This document shows positions 52,000 through 60,665 of a stretch of DNA of 64,000 nt, piece by piece (positions within the stretch are counted from its first letter, which is position 1; the number at the start of each line of letters is the position of its first letter). The notes under the pieces are model-generated. The model was not told the DNA's origin. It saw nothing but the letters and a program-made list of their open reading frames with translations, and did not search any database. Source of the DNA: JAAYUH01 sp964640995 (GTDB lineage Bacteria; Caldisericota; Caldisericia; B22-G15). Both the position numbers and the translations under genes were made by a program. Location of the stretch: contig CAZXJJ010000005.1 of NCBI GenBank assembly GCA_964640995.1, positions 21,485-85,484 on the forward strand. Reading direction: 5' to 3'.

Positions 52000-52362
52000 T
52001 TATTTGCTACCAACAGTTTTTCTTGGTCCTTTTCTTGTTCTTGCATTTGTTCTTGTTCTCTGACCTCTAACAGGAAGACCTCTTTTATGTCTATAACCTC
52101 TATAGCAGTTTATATCAATTAGTCTTTTTATATTTGAAGCAATCTCCTTTCTTAAATCACCTTCAACCTTATAATGTTTTGGAATGTAATCATTTAGATT
52201 ATTGACTTCTTCAGGAGTCAAATCTTTAACTTTTCTATTTGGGTCAATATTTAAATTCTTAATTATTTCTTTTGCTCTGGATAATCCAATTCCATAAATA
52301 TAGGTTAATGCTATATCTATTCTTTTATTTTTAGGCAAATCAACACCAACAACTCTTGCCAC
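52000..52362 (-). CDS. rpsM: 30S ribosomal protein S13
   Basis: The 120 residues start with a GTG (GGAGGTAAAA upstream) and read ARVVGVDLPKNKRIDIALTY, YGIGLSRAKEI and the end RGYRHKRGLPVRGQRTRTNA, the S13 signature. It contacts the P-site tRNA and 50S bridges. Confidence 0.98.
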   Translation of the reverse strand: MARVVGVDLPKNKRIDIALTYIYGIGLSRAKEIIKNLNIDPNRKVKDLTPEEVNNLNDYIPKHYKVEGDLRKEIASNIKRLIDINCYRGYRHKRGLPVRGQRTRTNARTRKGPRKTVGSK

Positions 52363-52372
52363 TTTTACCTCC

Positions 52373-52486
52373 TTAACCTTGTTTTTGTTTATGTTTAGGG
52401 TTAGAGCAAATAATGATAACTCTTCCCTTTCTTTTTATAACTTTACATTTTGGACAAATTTTCTTAACAGATGATCTAACTTTCAT
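52373..52486 (-). CDS. rpmJ: 50S ribosomal protein L36
   Basis: A 37-residue gene: MKVRSSVKKICPKCKVIKRK followed by GRVIIICSNPKHKQKQG. Three cysteines and one histidine (CxxC, C, H) make the zinc-binding form. It lies between infA and rpsM with AAAGGAGGAAAAG before the ATG. Confidence 0.97.
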   Translation of the reverse strand: MKVRSSVKKICPKCKVIKRKGRVIIICSNPKHKQKQG

Positions 52487-52497
52487 CTTTTCCTCCT

Positions 52498-52716
52498 TTA
52501 AGAGATTCTATAAACTATTCTTCCTTGGGTAGGGTCATACTTTGAAATCTGAATTCTAACCTTATCCCCAGGAAGAACTCGAATAGAATTTAACCTCATT
52601 TTTCCACTAACAAATGCCTTAATAATTTTCCCATTTGGAAGTTTAACCTTAAAGTGCATATCAGGAAGTGCCTCAACTACAATTCCTTCAACTTCTATAT
52701 ATTCCTTGTCCTTCAT
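52498..52716 (-). CDS. infA: Translation initiation factor IF-1
   Basis: A 72-residue S1-type OB-fold protein: KDKEYIEVEGIVVEALPDMH, FKVKLPNGKIIKAFVSGKMR and RIQISKYDPTQGRIVYRI, full-length IF-1. It blocks the A site during initiation. Starts inside the end of map (four-base overlap). Confidence 0.98.
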   Translation of the reverse strand: MKDKEYIEVEGIVVEALPDMHFKVKLPNGKIIKAFVSGKMRLNSIRVLPGDKVRIQISKYDPTQGRIVYRIS

Positions 52717-53474
52717 CTTATCTCCTCTGGTGAAGTTAAAATCATAGGGCCATTTTTTGTTATAGCAATAGTATGCTCAAAGTGAACTGAAGATTTTCCA
52801 TCTTTTGTTTTAACAGTCCATCCATCTTTATCAACATAAACATCTCCACTTCCCATACATATCATAGGTTCTATTGCAAAAGTCATACCCTCTTTTAAAT
52901 ATGGACCATATTCTTTGCTTCCGAAATTGGGAACCTCAGGTTCTTCATGCAATTTTCTTCCAATTCCATGACCTATAAAATCTTTAACAACTGAATAACC
53001 AAATCTCTTTGAAACTGTTTCAATAGTATTTGAGATATCTCCTATTCTATTCCCTACTTGTGCCATTGAAATAGCTATATATAAAACTCTTTCACCTATT
53101 TCGAGAATTTTTCTTTTTTCTTCATCAATCTCACCAACTGGAACTGTATAAGCCATATCAGAGTAGTATCCTTTATACATTAAACCAAGATCAAGAGATA
53201 CAAGATCTCCATTTTTAAAAATTTTTTCTTTAACTGGAAATCCATGTATAACTTCTTCATTAACAGAAACACATATTGAATAAGGATATCCTCTGTATCC
53301 TTTAAAAGCTGGAACTGCACTAAATGAAGAAATCTTTTCTTCTGCAAATCTATCCAATTCTAAAGCAGAAATTCCCTCTTTAACCATCTCTTTTAATTCA
53401 TTCATAACTTCATAAAGAATGACACCTGCTTCTCTCATAATTTCAATTTCTCTTTTGCTTTTCAATATAATCAT
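52713..53474 (-). CDS. map: Methionine aminopeptidase, type I
   Basis: The 253 residues show the pita-bread fold with five metal ligands: Asp in SLDLGLMYKGYYSDMAYTV (two), His in GHGIGRKLHEEPEVPNFG, Glu in TFAIEPMICMG and Glu in SVHFEHTIAI. It removes initiator methionine. The start overlaps the adk end by 32 bases. Conserved secY-adk-map-infA order. Confidence 0.97.
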   Translation of the reverse strand: MIILKSKREIEIMREAGVILYEVMNELKEMVKEGISALELDRFAEEKISSFSAVPAFKGYRGYPYSICVSVNEEVIHGFPVKEKIFKNGDLVSLDLGLMYKGYYSDMAYTVPVGEIDEEKRKILEIGERVLYIAISMAQVGNRIGDISNTIETVSKRFGYSVVKDFIGHGIGRKLHEEPEVPNFGSKEYGPYLKEGMTFAIEPMICMGSGDVYVDKDGWTVKTKDGKSSVHFEHTIAITKNGPMILTSPEEIR

Positions 53475-54102
53475 CTATAATCTCTGAAATATCTTTGAAA
53501 ACTTCATTAACACTTCTGTTACCATTAACTCTATAAATTTTTCTTCTTTTTTCATAGAACTCAATCAGAGGATAAGTATTAATTTTAAACTCATCTATTC
53601 TTTTCTGGATAACTTCAAGTCTATCATCATCACGAATTATCAGCTTTTCTTTATCAAAATCACAAATTTCATTTTCTTTAGGTTTATCAAAATATATATT
53701 GTAAACCTTTCCACATTTAGGGCATATTCTTCTACCTGTAAGTCTTTTTATGATTACCTCTTCTGGAACATCAATATAAATTACAAGGTCTAGATCCTGG
53801 TTTTTGTTTTTAATAAAATTTTCAAAGGACATGGCCTGATTCAAAGTTCTTGGATAACCATCAAGAATAAAATTGTCCAAATTGTTTATTTTATCAAAAA
53901 CCATTTCATTTACAAGTTCATCACTAACAAGTTTTCCTTCACTGACTATCTCCTTTACTTTAATTCCAAGAGGAGTATTTTTTTGAATATTTTCTCTGAA
54001 AATATCTCCTGTTGCAAAATAAGGTATATTATATTTTTCCATAATTAATTTTCCTTGTGTACCCTTACCAACTCCAATATTACCAAGAAGAATTATTATC
54101 AT
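53443..54102 (-). CDS. adk: Adenylate kinase
   Basis: The 219 residues carry the P-loop LGNIGVGKGTQGKLIMEKY, the AMP-binding segment FATGDIFREN and FILDGYPRTLNQA (Pro-Arg), and a LID domain with ligands CPKC and CDFD (three Cys and one Asp), the zinc-binding form known in Bacillus. It balances ATP, ADP and AMP. ATG at 54102 overlaps the secY stop; a GTG one codon upstream is equally possible. Confidence 0.97.
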   Translation of the reverse strand: MIIILLGNIGVGKGTQGKLIMEKYNIPYFATGDIFRENIQKNTPLGIKVKEIVSEGKLVSDELVNEMVFDKINNLDNFILDGYPRTLNQAMSFENFIKNKNQDLDLVIYIDVPEEVIIKRLTGRRICPKCGKVYNIYFDKPKENEICDFDKEKLIIRDDDRLEVIQKRIDEFKINTYPLIEFYEKRRKIYRVNGNRSVNEVFKDISEIIDDYIEKQKRN

Positions 54103-55373
54103 CACTTTAAGAGGCCTTCATAGTGACGCATTTTAACATATGCATCAATTTGCTGAACTGTTTCAAGAGCAACACCAATAATGATAAGAATTGAGGTTCC
54201 TCCAAAATAAAATGCTCTAATTTGAGTTGCACCAAAGAAAAAGTTAGGAACAATTGCAATTAAACCAAGAATTATGGCAGAAGGAAAAGTGACTCTATTA
54301 ATTATTCTAGCAATATATTGAGTAGTTGCTTCACCTGGTCTTACTCCTGGTATAAATCCACCCCATTTTTTAAGATTCTCTGAAAGTTCATTAGGATTAA
54401 ATGAAATTTCTGTATAGAAGTATGTAAAGAAAACAACAAGTAAAAAGAAAAATAGATTATACCAAAATGAATCTGATCTTGTTAATGCTTTTCCAATAGA
54501 ATCAATCCAGGTTCCTGGAAAAAATTGCCCTATTGTAGCAGGAAATGTTAAAAATGCTGAAGCAAAAATTATTGGAAGAATTCCTGATTGAATTAATCTT
54601 AAAGGAATGTAGGTTGATTGACCTCCATACATTCTTCTACCAACAATTCTTTTTGCATATTGAACTGGAACTCTTCTTTCAGATTGATAAAGATAAAGAA
54701 TTCCAAGAAGAATTGCAAGAAATCCAACAACAGTAAATATAATTTGAGGAAGAGTAATACCTCCCGTTTTTCCGAATAATCTAACTATCTCCCCAACTCC
54801 AACTGGAATTCTACTTATAACTCCTGCAAAAATTATAAGAGATACTCCATTTCCGATTCCTTTTTCAGTAATTGTTTCACCCATCCAAAAAAGCACATAT
54901 GTTCCTGCAACTAAAGTTAAAATGATTGTAAATTGAGAAAGAAGCCCTTTTGCTGTAACAAAACCTTGGTTTGAAAATGTTATTAAAAGCGCTCCTGCTT
55001 CAATCAAAGCGAGAAAGAATGTGAGATATTTTGTCCACATTGCAATCTTTCTTCTTCCTTCTTCTCCGCCTTCTCTCATGAGTTCTTCAAGTTTTGGAAA
55101 AATAGCACCTAAAAGTTGCATTATAATTGATGCGTTTATATAGGGAAATACACCAAGAGCAAATATTGAGAAGTTTGAAAGACCTCCACCAGCAAAAATA
55201 TCGATTAAACTTAATAGTCCACCTTGAGTTACTGCGTCCTTTAATAAATCTCTATTAACACCAGGAACAGGAATAAATGTACCCAATCTAAAGATCGCAA
55301 ACATGAAAAGAGTAAATAGTATCCTTTGCCTTAATTCTTTAATTCTTAGAGCATTCTTTAAGAGATTCCACAT
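54102..55373 (-). CDS. secY: Protein translocase subunit SecY
   Basis: The 423 residues form ten membrane helices of the Sec channel. Motifs: RLGTFIPVPGVNRDLLKDAV, the plug region LIDIFAGGGLSNFSIFALGVF with PYINASIIMQLLG, and GVRPGEATTQYIARIINRVT. It is the core of the general secretion pathway with SecE and SecG. Located between rplO and adk as in most bacteria. Confidence 0.98.
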   Translation of the reverse strand: MWNLLKNALRIKELRQRILFTLFMFAIFRLGTFIPVPGVNRDLLKDAVTQGGLLSLIDIFAGGGLSNFSIFALGVFPYINASIIMQLLGAIFPKLEELMREGGEEGRRKIAMWTKYLTFFLALIEAGALLITFSNQGFVTAKGLLSQFTIILTLVAGTYVLFWMGETITEKGIGNGVSLIIFAGVISRIPVGVGEIVRLFGKTGGITLPQIIFTVVGFLAILLGILYLYQSERRVPVQYAKRIVGRRMYGGQSTYIPLRLIQSGILPIIFASAFLTFPATIGQFFPGTWIDSIGKALTRSDSFWYNLFFFLLVVFFTYFYTEISFNPNELSENLKKWGGFIPGVRPGEATTQYIARIINRVTFPSAIILGLIAIVPNFFFGATQIRAFYFGGTSILIIIGVALETVQQIDAYVKMRHYEGLLK

Positions 55374-55377
55374 CTTA

Positions 55378-55836
55378 TCACCTCAAAACAGTACATTTTC
55401 CTTGTGCTTTTTCAATTTTTTCTTTTGCAGTTTTGCTAAAAGAGTGCGCTTCAAAATTAAGAGGAAAAGATATTTTACCTTCTCCAAGAATTTTAAGATA
55501 TTTAACTCTATTTTCAATTAATCCTTTTTCTTTAAGAGTTTCAAGATTCACAACTTCTCCTTCTTTAAAATGTTCAACAATATCTTTTAAATTGATAGAT
55601 GCCATTTCTTTTAGGTTTTTAAGAGATTTATTTTTAATTCCTCTTAATTGTGGTAATCTCTTATAAATTGGAGTTTGTCCACCTTCAAACCATGATTCTT
55701 TTCCTCTTCCACTTCTTGACTTTTGTCCTTTGTTGCCAAAACCACAATTTTTTCCTGCACCAGAACCTGGACCTCTTCCAACAATAAATTTCTTTTTATG
55801 AGGAAATGGATTTTTAAGATTAGAGAGTTTTATCAT
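55378..55836 (-). CDS. rplO: 50S ribosomal protein L15
   Basis: The 152 residues have the glycine/arginine-rich L15 N-terminus (VGRGPGSGAGKNCGFGNKGQ, KSRSGRG) and FEGGQTPIYKRLPQLRG, with a C-terminal EAHSFSKTAKEKIEKAQGKC. Its start overlaps the rpsE end by 17 bases; rpmD (L30), which usually lies here, is absent. Confidence 0.97.
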   Translation of the reverse strand: MIKLSNLKNPFPHKKKFIVGRGPGSGAGKNCGFGNKGQKSRSGRGKESWFEGGQTPIYKRLPQLRGIKNKSLKNLKEMASINLKDIVEHFKEGEVVNLETLKEKGLIENRVKYLKILGEGKISFPLNFEAHSFSKTAKEKIEKAQGKCTVLR

Positions 55837-56338
55837 TCTTCTCCTCCTTAGATCTCTTCTTTCCTAAAATTTCAATTTTTTCCTTGTAAGTGATTAAATT
55901 TTTAAGTGCTTCCATTGTTGCAAAAGCAACATTAACCTGGTTATTAGAACCAAAAGATTTAGAAAGAATATCTCTAATTCCTGCTTTTTGAAGGATTGCT
56001 CTAACTGGGCCTCCTGCTATAATTCCTGTTCCAGGAACTGCAGGTTTCAAGAAAACTTTTGCTGCACCCCATTTTCCCCAAACCTCATGAGGAATAGTTG
56101 TGCCTTTAAGTGGAATTTCAATTGAATCTTTTTTTGCTCTATTAACTGCTTTTCTTATTGCATCAGGAACTTCACTTGCTTTACCAAGACCAACTCCAAC
56201 TTTTCCGCTTCCATCTCCAACAACTACAAGTGCTCTAAATTTTAATCTTTTTCCACCTTTTGTTACTTTTGCAACTCTTCTTACCTGAATTAGTTGTTCC
56301 TCATAAGATGTTACTTCAAGTTCTTCATGATCTATCAT
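55820..56338 (-). CDS. rpsE: 30S ribosomal protein S5
   Basis: The 172 residues contain the S5 signature EEQLIQVRRVAKVTKGGKRL with KFRALVVVGDGSGKVGVGLG, KASEVPDAIRKAV and FLKPAVPGTGIIAGGPVRAI. Involved in accuracy and the mRNA path. Directly followed by rplO. Confidence 0.98.
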   Translation of the reverse strand: MIDHEELEVTSYEEQLIQVRRVAKVTKGGKRLKFRALVVVGDGSGKVGVGLGKASEVPDAIRKAVNRAKKDSIEIPLKGTTIPHEVWGKWGAAKVFLKPAVPGTGIIAGGPVRAILQKAGIRDILSKSFGSNNQVNVAFATMEALKNLITYKEKIEILGKKRSKEEKNDKTL

Positions 56339-56347
56339 CTCTTCCTC

Positions 56348-56716
56348 CTAAAATTCAACTCCAGCATTTCTTATTTCATCACAGAGAATCTTTAAATTCC
56401 CGTGATATTTAAAACCACCTCTATCAAAAACTATCTGCTTGATTCCTTTTTCAATAAGCATTTCTCCAAATCTTTTTCCAAGAAGCGCATGAAGTTCTTT
56501 TCTTGTTTTTACTTTAATTTCATCTCTAATCTCTTTTGAAAGAGTTGATAATGAAACAAGTGTATGACCTTTTGTGTCATCTATTGCTTGAAGATAAATA
56601 TGTTTTAAACTTCTATAAAAAGAGACTCTTGGTCTTTCAGGAGTTCCCATTATTTTTTTTCTAATTCTAATGTGTCTTATTTTTCTTCTTTCATTTCTAG
56701 ATTCAATCTTAATCAT
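56348..56716 (-). CDS. rplR: 50S ribosomal protein L18
   Basis: The 122 residues start IKIESRNERRKIRHIRIRKK with PERPRVSFYRSLKHIYLQAI and end VFDRGGFKYHGNLKILCDEI, the L18 pattern. It binds 5S rRNA with L5. Confidence 0.98.
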   Translation of the reverse strand: MIKIESRNERRKIRHIRIRKKIMGTPERPRVSFYRSLKHIYLQAIDDTKGHTLVSLSTLSKEIRDEIKVKTRKELHALLGKRFGEMLIEKGIKQIVFDRGGFKYHGNLKILCDEIRNAGVEF

Positions 56717-56730
56717 CTATAACCTCCGTA

Positions 56731-57276
56731 TTATGCACCTTTACTAAGTGCTTTTCCTGCTTTCTTTCTAATAATTTCCTCTTCATATCTAACACCTTTA
56801 CCTTTATATGGATCAGGATCTCTAAGTTTTCTTATATTTGCTGCAATCTGACCAACAAGTTCTTTATCAAAACCTCTCACATAAATTTTTATATCTTTTT
56901 CAACACCAAACTCAATTCCTGGAGGTGGTTCCATCTCAATTGGATGTGTATACCCTAAATTGATAATTAATTTTTTTCCTTGAATTTGTGCTTTATATCC
57001 AACACCTTGAAGAATTAGTGCTTTTTGAAATCCTTCATTAACTCCAACTATCATATTATTTATCAATGCTCTGAATGTTCCATGTATTGCTTTTGTCTCT
57101 TTTAAATCATTTCTTCTTTCAACAACAATTGAATTATCAACAACTTTAACATTTAAAGCTTCAGGAATTTTTCTTGAAAGTTCTCCCTTTTTTCCTTTAA
57201 TATGAATTTCATTATCATTTATTTCAACAATTGTATCCTTCGGAATTGGAATTGGCTTTTTTCCTATCTTTGACAT
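56731..57276 (-). CDS. rplF: 50S ribosomal protein L6
   Basis: The 181 residues start SKIGKKPIPIPKDTIVEIND and have ALINNMIVGVNEGFQKALIL, QGVGYKAQ and the C-terminal DPDPYKGKGVRYEEE signature. L6 supports the GTPase-factor binding region. Confidence 0.98.
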   Translation of the reverse strand: MSKIGKKPIPIPKDTIVEINDNEIHIKGKKGELSRKIPEALNVKVVDNSIVVERRNDLKETKAIHGTFRALINNMIVGVNEGFQKALILQGVGYKAQIQGKKLIINLGYTHPIEMEPPPGIEFGVEKDIKIYVRGFDKELVGQIAANIRKLRDPDPYKGKGVRYEEEIIRKKAGKALSKGA

Positions 57277-57287
57277 CTTATACCTCC

Positions 57288-57683
57288 TTACCAGATGAGA
57301 AGAAGAACTTCTCCACCTTCTCCGATTTTTTTAGCTACTCTATCTGTTACTATTCCTTTAGATGTTGAAAGAATTGCCATGCCTATTCCATTAAGAACTT
57401 TAGGAATTTCATCTTTTCCAACATAAACTCTTCTACCTGGTTTAGAAACTCTTTCAATTCCTAAAATTGCTTTTTCTTTATTTCTTCCATACTTCATATA
57501 TATTTTTATAGTTTTCTTGTTATCTTTATCTATAACTTCAAAATCTTTTATGTATCCTTCTTCTTTTAGAATTTGAACTATCGCTCTTTTCATATTTGAA
57601 TATGGAACATCAATCTCTTCCTTATAAACCATATTTGCATTTCTAATTCTTGTAATTAAATCAGCAATTGGATCTATTAACAA
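57288..57683 (-). CDS. rpsH: 30S ribosomal protein S8
   Basis: The 131 residues read LIDPIADLITRIRNANMVYK and end GIVTDRVAKKIGEGGEVLLL. An upstream GTG overlaps the AGGAGGTG ribosome site, so the TTG eight bases after GGAGG is taken as start. S8 represses spc-type operons in some bacteria. Confidence 0.96.
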   Translation of the reverse strand: MLIDPIADLITRIRNANMVYKEEIDVPYSNMKRAIVQILKEEGYIKDFEVIDKDNKKTIKIYMKYGRNKEKAILGIERVSKPGRRVYVGKDEIPKVLNGIGMAILSTSKGIVTDRVAKKIGEGGEVLLLIW

Positions 57684-57695
57684 GTGTATCACCTC

Positions 57696-57881
57696 CTACC
57701 AACTCGCTTTCTTCATACCAGGTATATAACCCGAATGAAAATATTTTCTAACACACATTCTACAAAGCCCAAAATCGTTATATACTGCTCTTACTCTTCC
57801 ACAAATTTTACATCTCTTTACTTTTCTTGTTTTGTATTTGGGCTCTTTTTTTGCTTTTTCAATCATTGCTTTTCTTGCCAT
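57696..57881 (-). CDS. rpsZ: 30S ribosomal protein S14, zinc-binding type
   Basis: A 61-residue short S14 with CKICGR and CRMCVRKYF (CxxC x12 CxxC), the zinc form of Gram-positive and thermophilic bacteria, ending HSGYIPGMKKASW. Directly joins rplE. Confidence 0.98.
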   Translation of the reverse strand: MARKAMIEKAKKEPKYKTRKVKRCKICGRVRAVYNDFGLCRMCVRKYFHSGYIPGMKKASW

Positions 57882-58433
57882 TTAAGCCTCCTTTTTCTTT
57901 CTCTCAAATGGGAATCCTAACATTTCAAGTAAGGCCTCTGCTTCTTCATCTGTTTTTGCAGTTGTAACAATTGTGATATCAAAACCTCTAATTTTATCAA
58001 CTTTATCATAGTCAATTTCTGGAAATATTAGTTGTTCCTCAACTCCGAAGGTATAATTTCCTCTTCCATCAAAACTTTTTCTAGACAAACCCTTGAAATC
58101 TCTTATTCTAGGAAGTGCAACATTTATGAGTTTTTCAAAAAATTCTTCCATTTTTCTTCCACGAAGAGTAACTTTTGCTCCAATTGTCATTCCTTTTCTA
58201 ACTTTAAAGGAAGCAATAGATTTCTTTGCTCTGATAAATATAGGTTTTTGGCCAGTTATCAATTTAAATTCTTCTTCTGTCTTTTCTACTGCTTTTGGAT
58301 CTTGAGTTGCATCTCCAATTCCTCTATTTACTACAATTTTAACTATCTTTGGAACTTCCATTATATTTTTATAGTTAAATCTCTCCATTAGTTTTGGAGC
58401 AATCTCCAACCATTTAGACTTCAAATATCCCAT
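57882..58433 (-). CDS. rplE: 50S ribosomal protein L5
   Basis: The 183 residues show MEVPKIVKIVVNRGIGDATQ, ITGQKPIFIRAKKSIASFKV, LRGRKMEEFFEKLINVALPR and FPEIDYDKVDKIRGFDITIV, all L5 features. It binds 5S rRNA. Confidence 0.98.
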   Translation of the reverse strand: MGYLKSKWLEIAPKLMERFNYKNIMEVPKIVKIVVNRGIGDATQDPKAVEKTEEEFKLITGQKPIFIRAKKSIASFKVRKGMTIGAKVTLRGRKMEEFFEKLINVALPRIRDFKGLSRKSFDGRGNYTFGVEEQLIFPEIDYDKVDKIRGFDITIVTTAKTDEEAEALLEMLGFPFERKKKEA

Positions 58434-58444
58434 TTCTCCTCCTA

Positions 58445-58768
58445 TTAAACTTTATCAATTATCTCTCCACATTTCTTACAAACTCTAACCTTTTCACCTG
58501 TTTCTAAAATGAGCATACCAACTCTTGTTGGACTTTTGCAGTGAGAACAAACAAGTTGAACTTTCCAGTAGTAAATTGGTGCCTCGACTTCTTTTTTTCC
58601 ACCCTCTGGATTCTTTTGGGTTGGTCTGAAATATTTTTTTATTATATTTACACCTTCAACAATAATCTTTTTTTCCATTGGTAAAACTCTAAGAACTTTC
58701 CCAACCTTTCCTTTATCTCTACCTGATACAACTTTTACAGTATCACCTTTTTTAATTCTTAACTTCAT
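58445..58768 (-). CDS. rplX: 50S ribosomal protein L24
   Basis: The 107 residues start LRIKKGDTVKVVSGRDKGKV and have the KOW motif and GVNIIKKYFRPT. A C-terminal CSHC...CKKC cluster looks like a zinc ribbon. L24 starts 50S assembly. Confidence 0.97.
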   Translation of the reverse strand: MKLRIKKGDTVKVVSGRDKGKVGKVLRVLPMEKKIIVEGVNIIKKYFRPTQKNPEGGKKEVEAPIYYWKVQLVCSHCKSPTRVGMLILETGEKVRVCKKCGEIIDKV

Positions 58769-58769
58769 C

Positions 58770-59138
58770 TTATACCACCTCTGCTGCTAGTGAAATAATC
58801 TTCAAATACCCCTTTTCTCTTAATTCTCTACAAACAGGACCAAAAATTCTTGTACCTTTAGGATTTCCTTCATCATCTATAATTACAACTGCATTATCAT
58901 CAAATCTAAGATATGAACCATCTGATCTTCTAATTTTATTTCTTGTTCTGACAATAACTCCTTTACCAACTGCTCCTTTGGGAATTGGACTTTTAGGCAT
59001 AGCATCTTTAACTGTAAAAACAATTACATCTCCAACTCTTCCATACTTTTTATTTGAACTACCAAGAACTCTTATGCATAAAACTTCTCTTGCTCCAGTA
59101 TTATCAGCAACTTTTAATCTGCTATAAGGTCTTATCAT
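58770..59138 (-). CDS. rplN: 50S ribosomal protein L14
   Basis: The 122 residues start MIRPYSRLKVADNTGARE and contain VKDAMPKSPIPKGAVGKGVI and GPVCRELREKGYLKIISLA, typical of L14. The 36 extra codons upstream belong to rpsQ read in another frame. GGAGGTTGAAG precedes the ATG, which overlaps the end of rpsQ. Confidence 0.98.
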   Translation of the reverse strand: MIRPYSRLKVADNTGAREVLCIRVLGSSNKKYGRVGDVIVFTVKDAMPKSPIPKGAVGKGVIVRTRNKIRRSDGSYLRFDDNAVVIIDDEGNPKGTRIFGPVCRELREKGYLKIISLAAEVV

Positions 59139-59397
59139 CTTCAACCTCCATAGCCTCTTCCTCAAATCTTTTAACAACTCTTCTAACTCTCCATCTTTTA
59201 AATTTGGAGAGTGGCCTTGTCTCTTCAATTTCAACTGTATCTCCAACTTTTAAAGGAATTTCACTATGAGCATAAAATTTTGAAAATCTTTTAACTATTT
59301 TTTTATATCTTGGATGTTCAATCATTCTCTCAACTTTAACAACTACTGTTTTTTGCATTTTATTTGACGATACAACTCCAATTAAAGTTCTTTTCAT
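59122..59397 (-). CDS. rpsQ: 30S ribosomal protein S17
   Basis: The 91 residues read KRTLIGVVSSNKMQKTVVVK, HPRYKKIVKRFSKFYAHSE and GDTVEIEETRPLSKFKRWRV, the S17 pattern. Overlaps rpmC by four bases. Confidence 0.98.
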   Translation of the reverse strand: MKRTLIGVVSSNKMQKTVVVKVERMIEHPRYKKIVKRFSKFYAHSEIPLKVGDTVEIEETRPLSKFKRWRVRRVVKRFEEEAMEVEDDKTL

Positions 59398-59588
59398 GAT
59401 TTTGTCTCCTTTTCTCTTAGTATTGTTAATATTTTCGCTATATCTTTTCTTACTATTCTAATTCTTATAGGATTTTTTAATTGATGAGTTATCTGTTGGA
59501 ATCTGAGGTTAAATAATTCTCTTCTAAGATCTTCCAATTTTCTTTTTAATTCATCAACTGTTAATTCTCTCAACTCTTTTGCTTTCAT
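59394..59588 (-). CDS. rpmC: 50S ribosomal protein L29
   Basis: A 64-residue two-helix protein, MKAKELRELTVDELKRKLED, LRRELFNLRFQQITHQLKNP, IRIVRKDIAKILTIL. L29 lies near the exit tunnel. Confidence 0.97.
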   Translation of the reverse strand: MKAKELRELTVDELKRKLEDLRRELFNLRFQQITHQLKNPIRIRIVRKDIAKILTILREKETKS

Positions 59589-59590
59589 CT

Positions 59591-60001
59591 TTATCCCTCT
59601 CTTTTTACTATCTTTGTTTTAATCGGTAATTTATCCTGAGCAAGTTCAAGTGCTCTAATTGCATCCTTTTCTGGAACTCCCTCAAGTTCAAATAGAATTC
59701 TTCCAGGTTTAACAATTGCTACCCAAAATTCTGGATCTCCTTTACCGCCACCCATTCTTGTTTCTGCAGGTTTTTTAGTGACTGGTCTGTCAGGAAAAAT
59801 TCTTATCCACATTTTTCCAGATTTATGTGCAGCTTGAGTTAAGGGCAATCTCGCTGCTTCAATTTGTCTTGCAGTTATCCAGCCAGGTTCAAGTGCCTTA
59901 AGACCTATATCTCCAAAGGCAAGTTTATTACCTCTTGTTGCTATTCCTCTAGTTCTAATTCTATGTTGTTTCCTCCATTTAACTCTCTCTGGCATTAACA
60001 T
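59591..60001 (-). CDS. rplP: 50S ribosomal protein L16
   Basis: The 136 residues have LMPERVKWRKQHRIRTRGIA, GWITARQIEAARLPLTQAAH, GKMWIRIFPDRPVTKKPAET and RMGGGKGDPEFWVAIVKPGR. L16 contacts the A-site tRNA. Confidence 0.98.
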   Translation of the reverse strand: MLMPERVKWRKQHRIRTRGIATRGNKLAFGDIGLKALEPGWITARQIEAARLPLTQAAHKSGKMWIRIFPDRPVTKKPAETRMGGGKGDPEFWVAIVKPGRILFELEGVPEKDAIRALELAQDKLPIKTKIVKREG

Positions 60002-60002
60002 A

Positions 60003-60665
60003 TTACACCTCCAGATGCTCCTTATTGAATCTTCTTACTGGAATTTCTCCTCTATATATCCAAACTCTAACACCTATAACTCCAAATTTAGTTACTGCAG
60101 GCACATATGCATAATCTATATCTGCTGTGAGAGTTTGAAGTGGAACTCTTCCTTCTTTAAACCATTCTGTTCTTGCAATTTCAGCACCCTCTAATCTTCC
60201 AGAACATTGAACCTTTATTCCTTTTGCACCTGCCTTCATTGCTCTTGCAATTGTCTGTTTCATTGCTCTTTTATATGATGCTCTTTTTTCAATTCTATCT
60301 GCTATAAATTCTGCTTGAAGTTTTGCTGAAAGTTCTGGTTTTTTGATTTCAACAACCTTTATATCAAGTTTTTTATTACTAATAATCTCTTGTATCTCAT
60401 TTCTTAATCTCTCTATGTTTGCTCCACCTTTACCAATTAAAACTCCTGGTCTTGCACTGAAGATCAAAACTCTAACTTGTTCACCTTTTCTATAAATCTC
60501 AGTAGAAGAAACAGCAACATCTCTTCCAAGTTCATCAATTTTATTTCTAATCATTAAATCTTCAAAAAGAATCTTTGGAATATCTTTTTTAGGAGCAAAC
60601 CAAAATGCTTTCCACTCTTTTGTTACACCTAATCTAAAGCCTAAAGGATTACACTTCTGTCCCAT
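60003..60665 (-). CDS. rpsC: 30S ribosomal protein S3
   Basis: The 220 residues show GQKCNPLGFRLGVTKEWKAF, the KH-domain turn GVLIGKGGANIERLRNEI, SGRLEGAEIARTEWFKEGRV and the end VIGVRVWIYRGEIPVRRFN. It forms the mRNA entry site. Its stop lies beside rplP. Confidence 0.98.
   Translation of the reverse strand: MGQKCNPLGFRLGVTKEWKAFWFAPKKDIPKILFEDLMIRNKIDELGRDVAVSSTEIYRKGEQVRVLIFSARPGVLIGKGGANIERLRNEIQEIISNKKLDIKVVEIKKPELSAKLQAEFIADRIEKRASYKRAMKQTIARAMKAGAKGIKVQCSGRLEGAEIARTEWFKEGRVPLQTLTADIDYAYVPAVTKFGVIGVRVWIYRGEIPVRRFNKEHLEV

Noticed and set aside
59139..59246. N-terminal extension of L14.
   Set aside because: Coincides with rpsQ in another frame; L14 homology starts at 59138.
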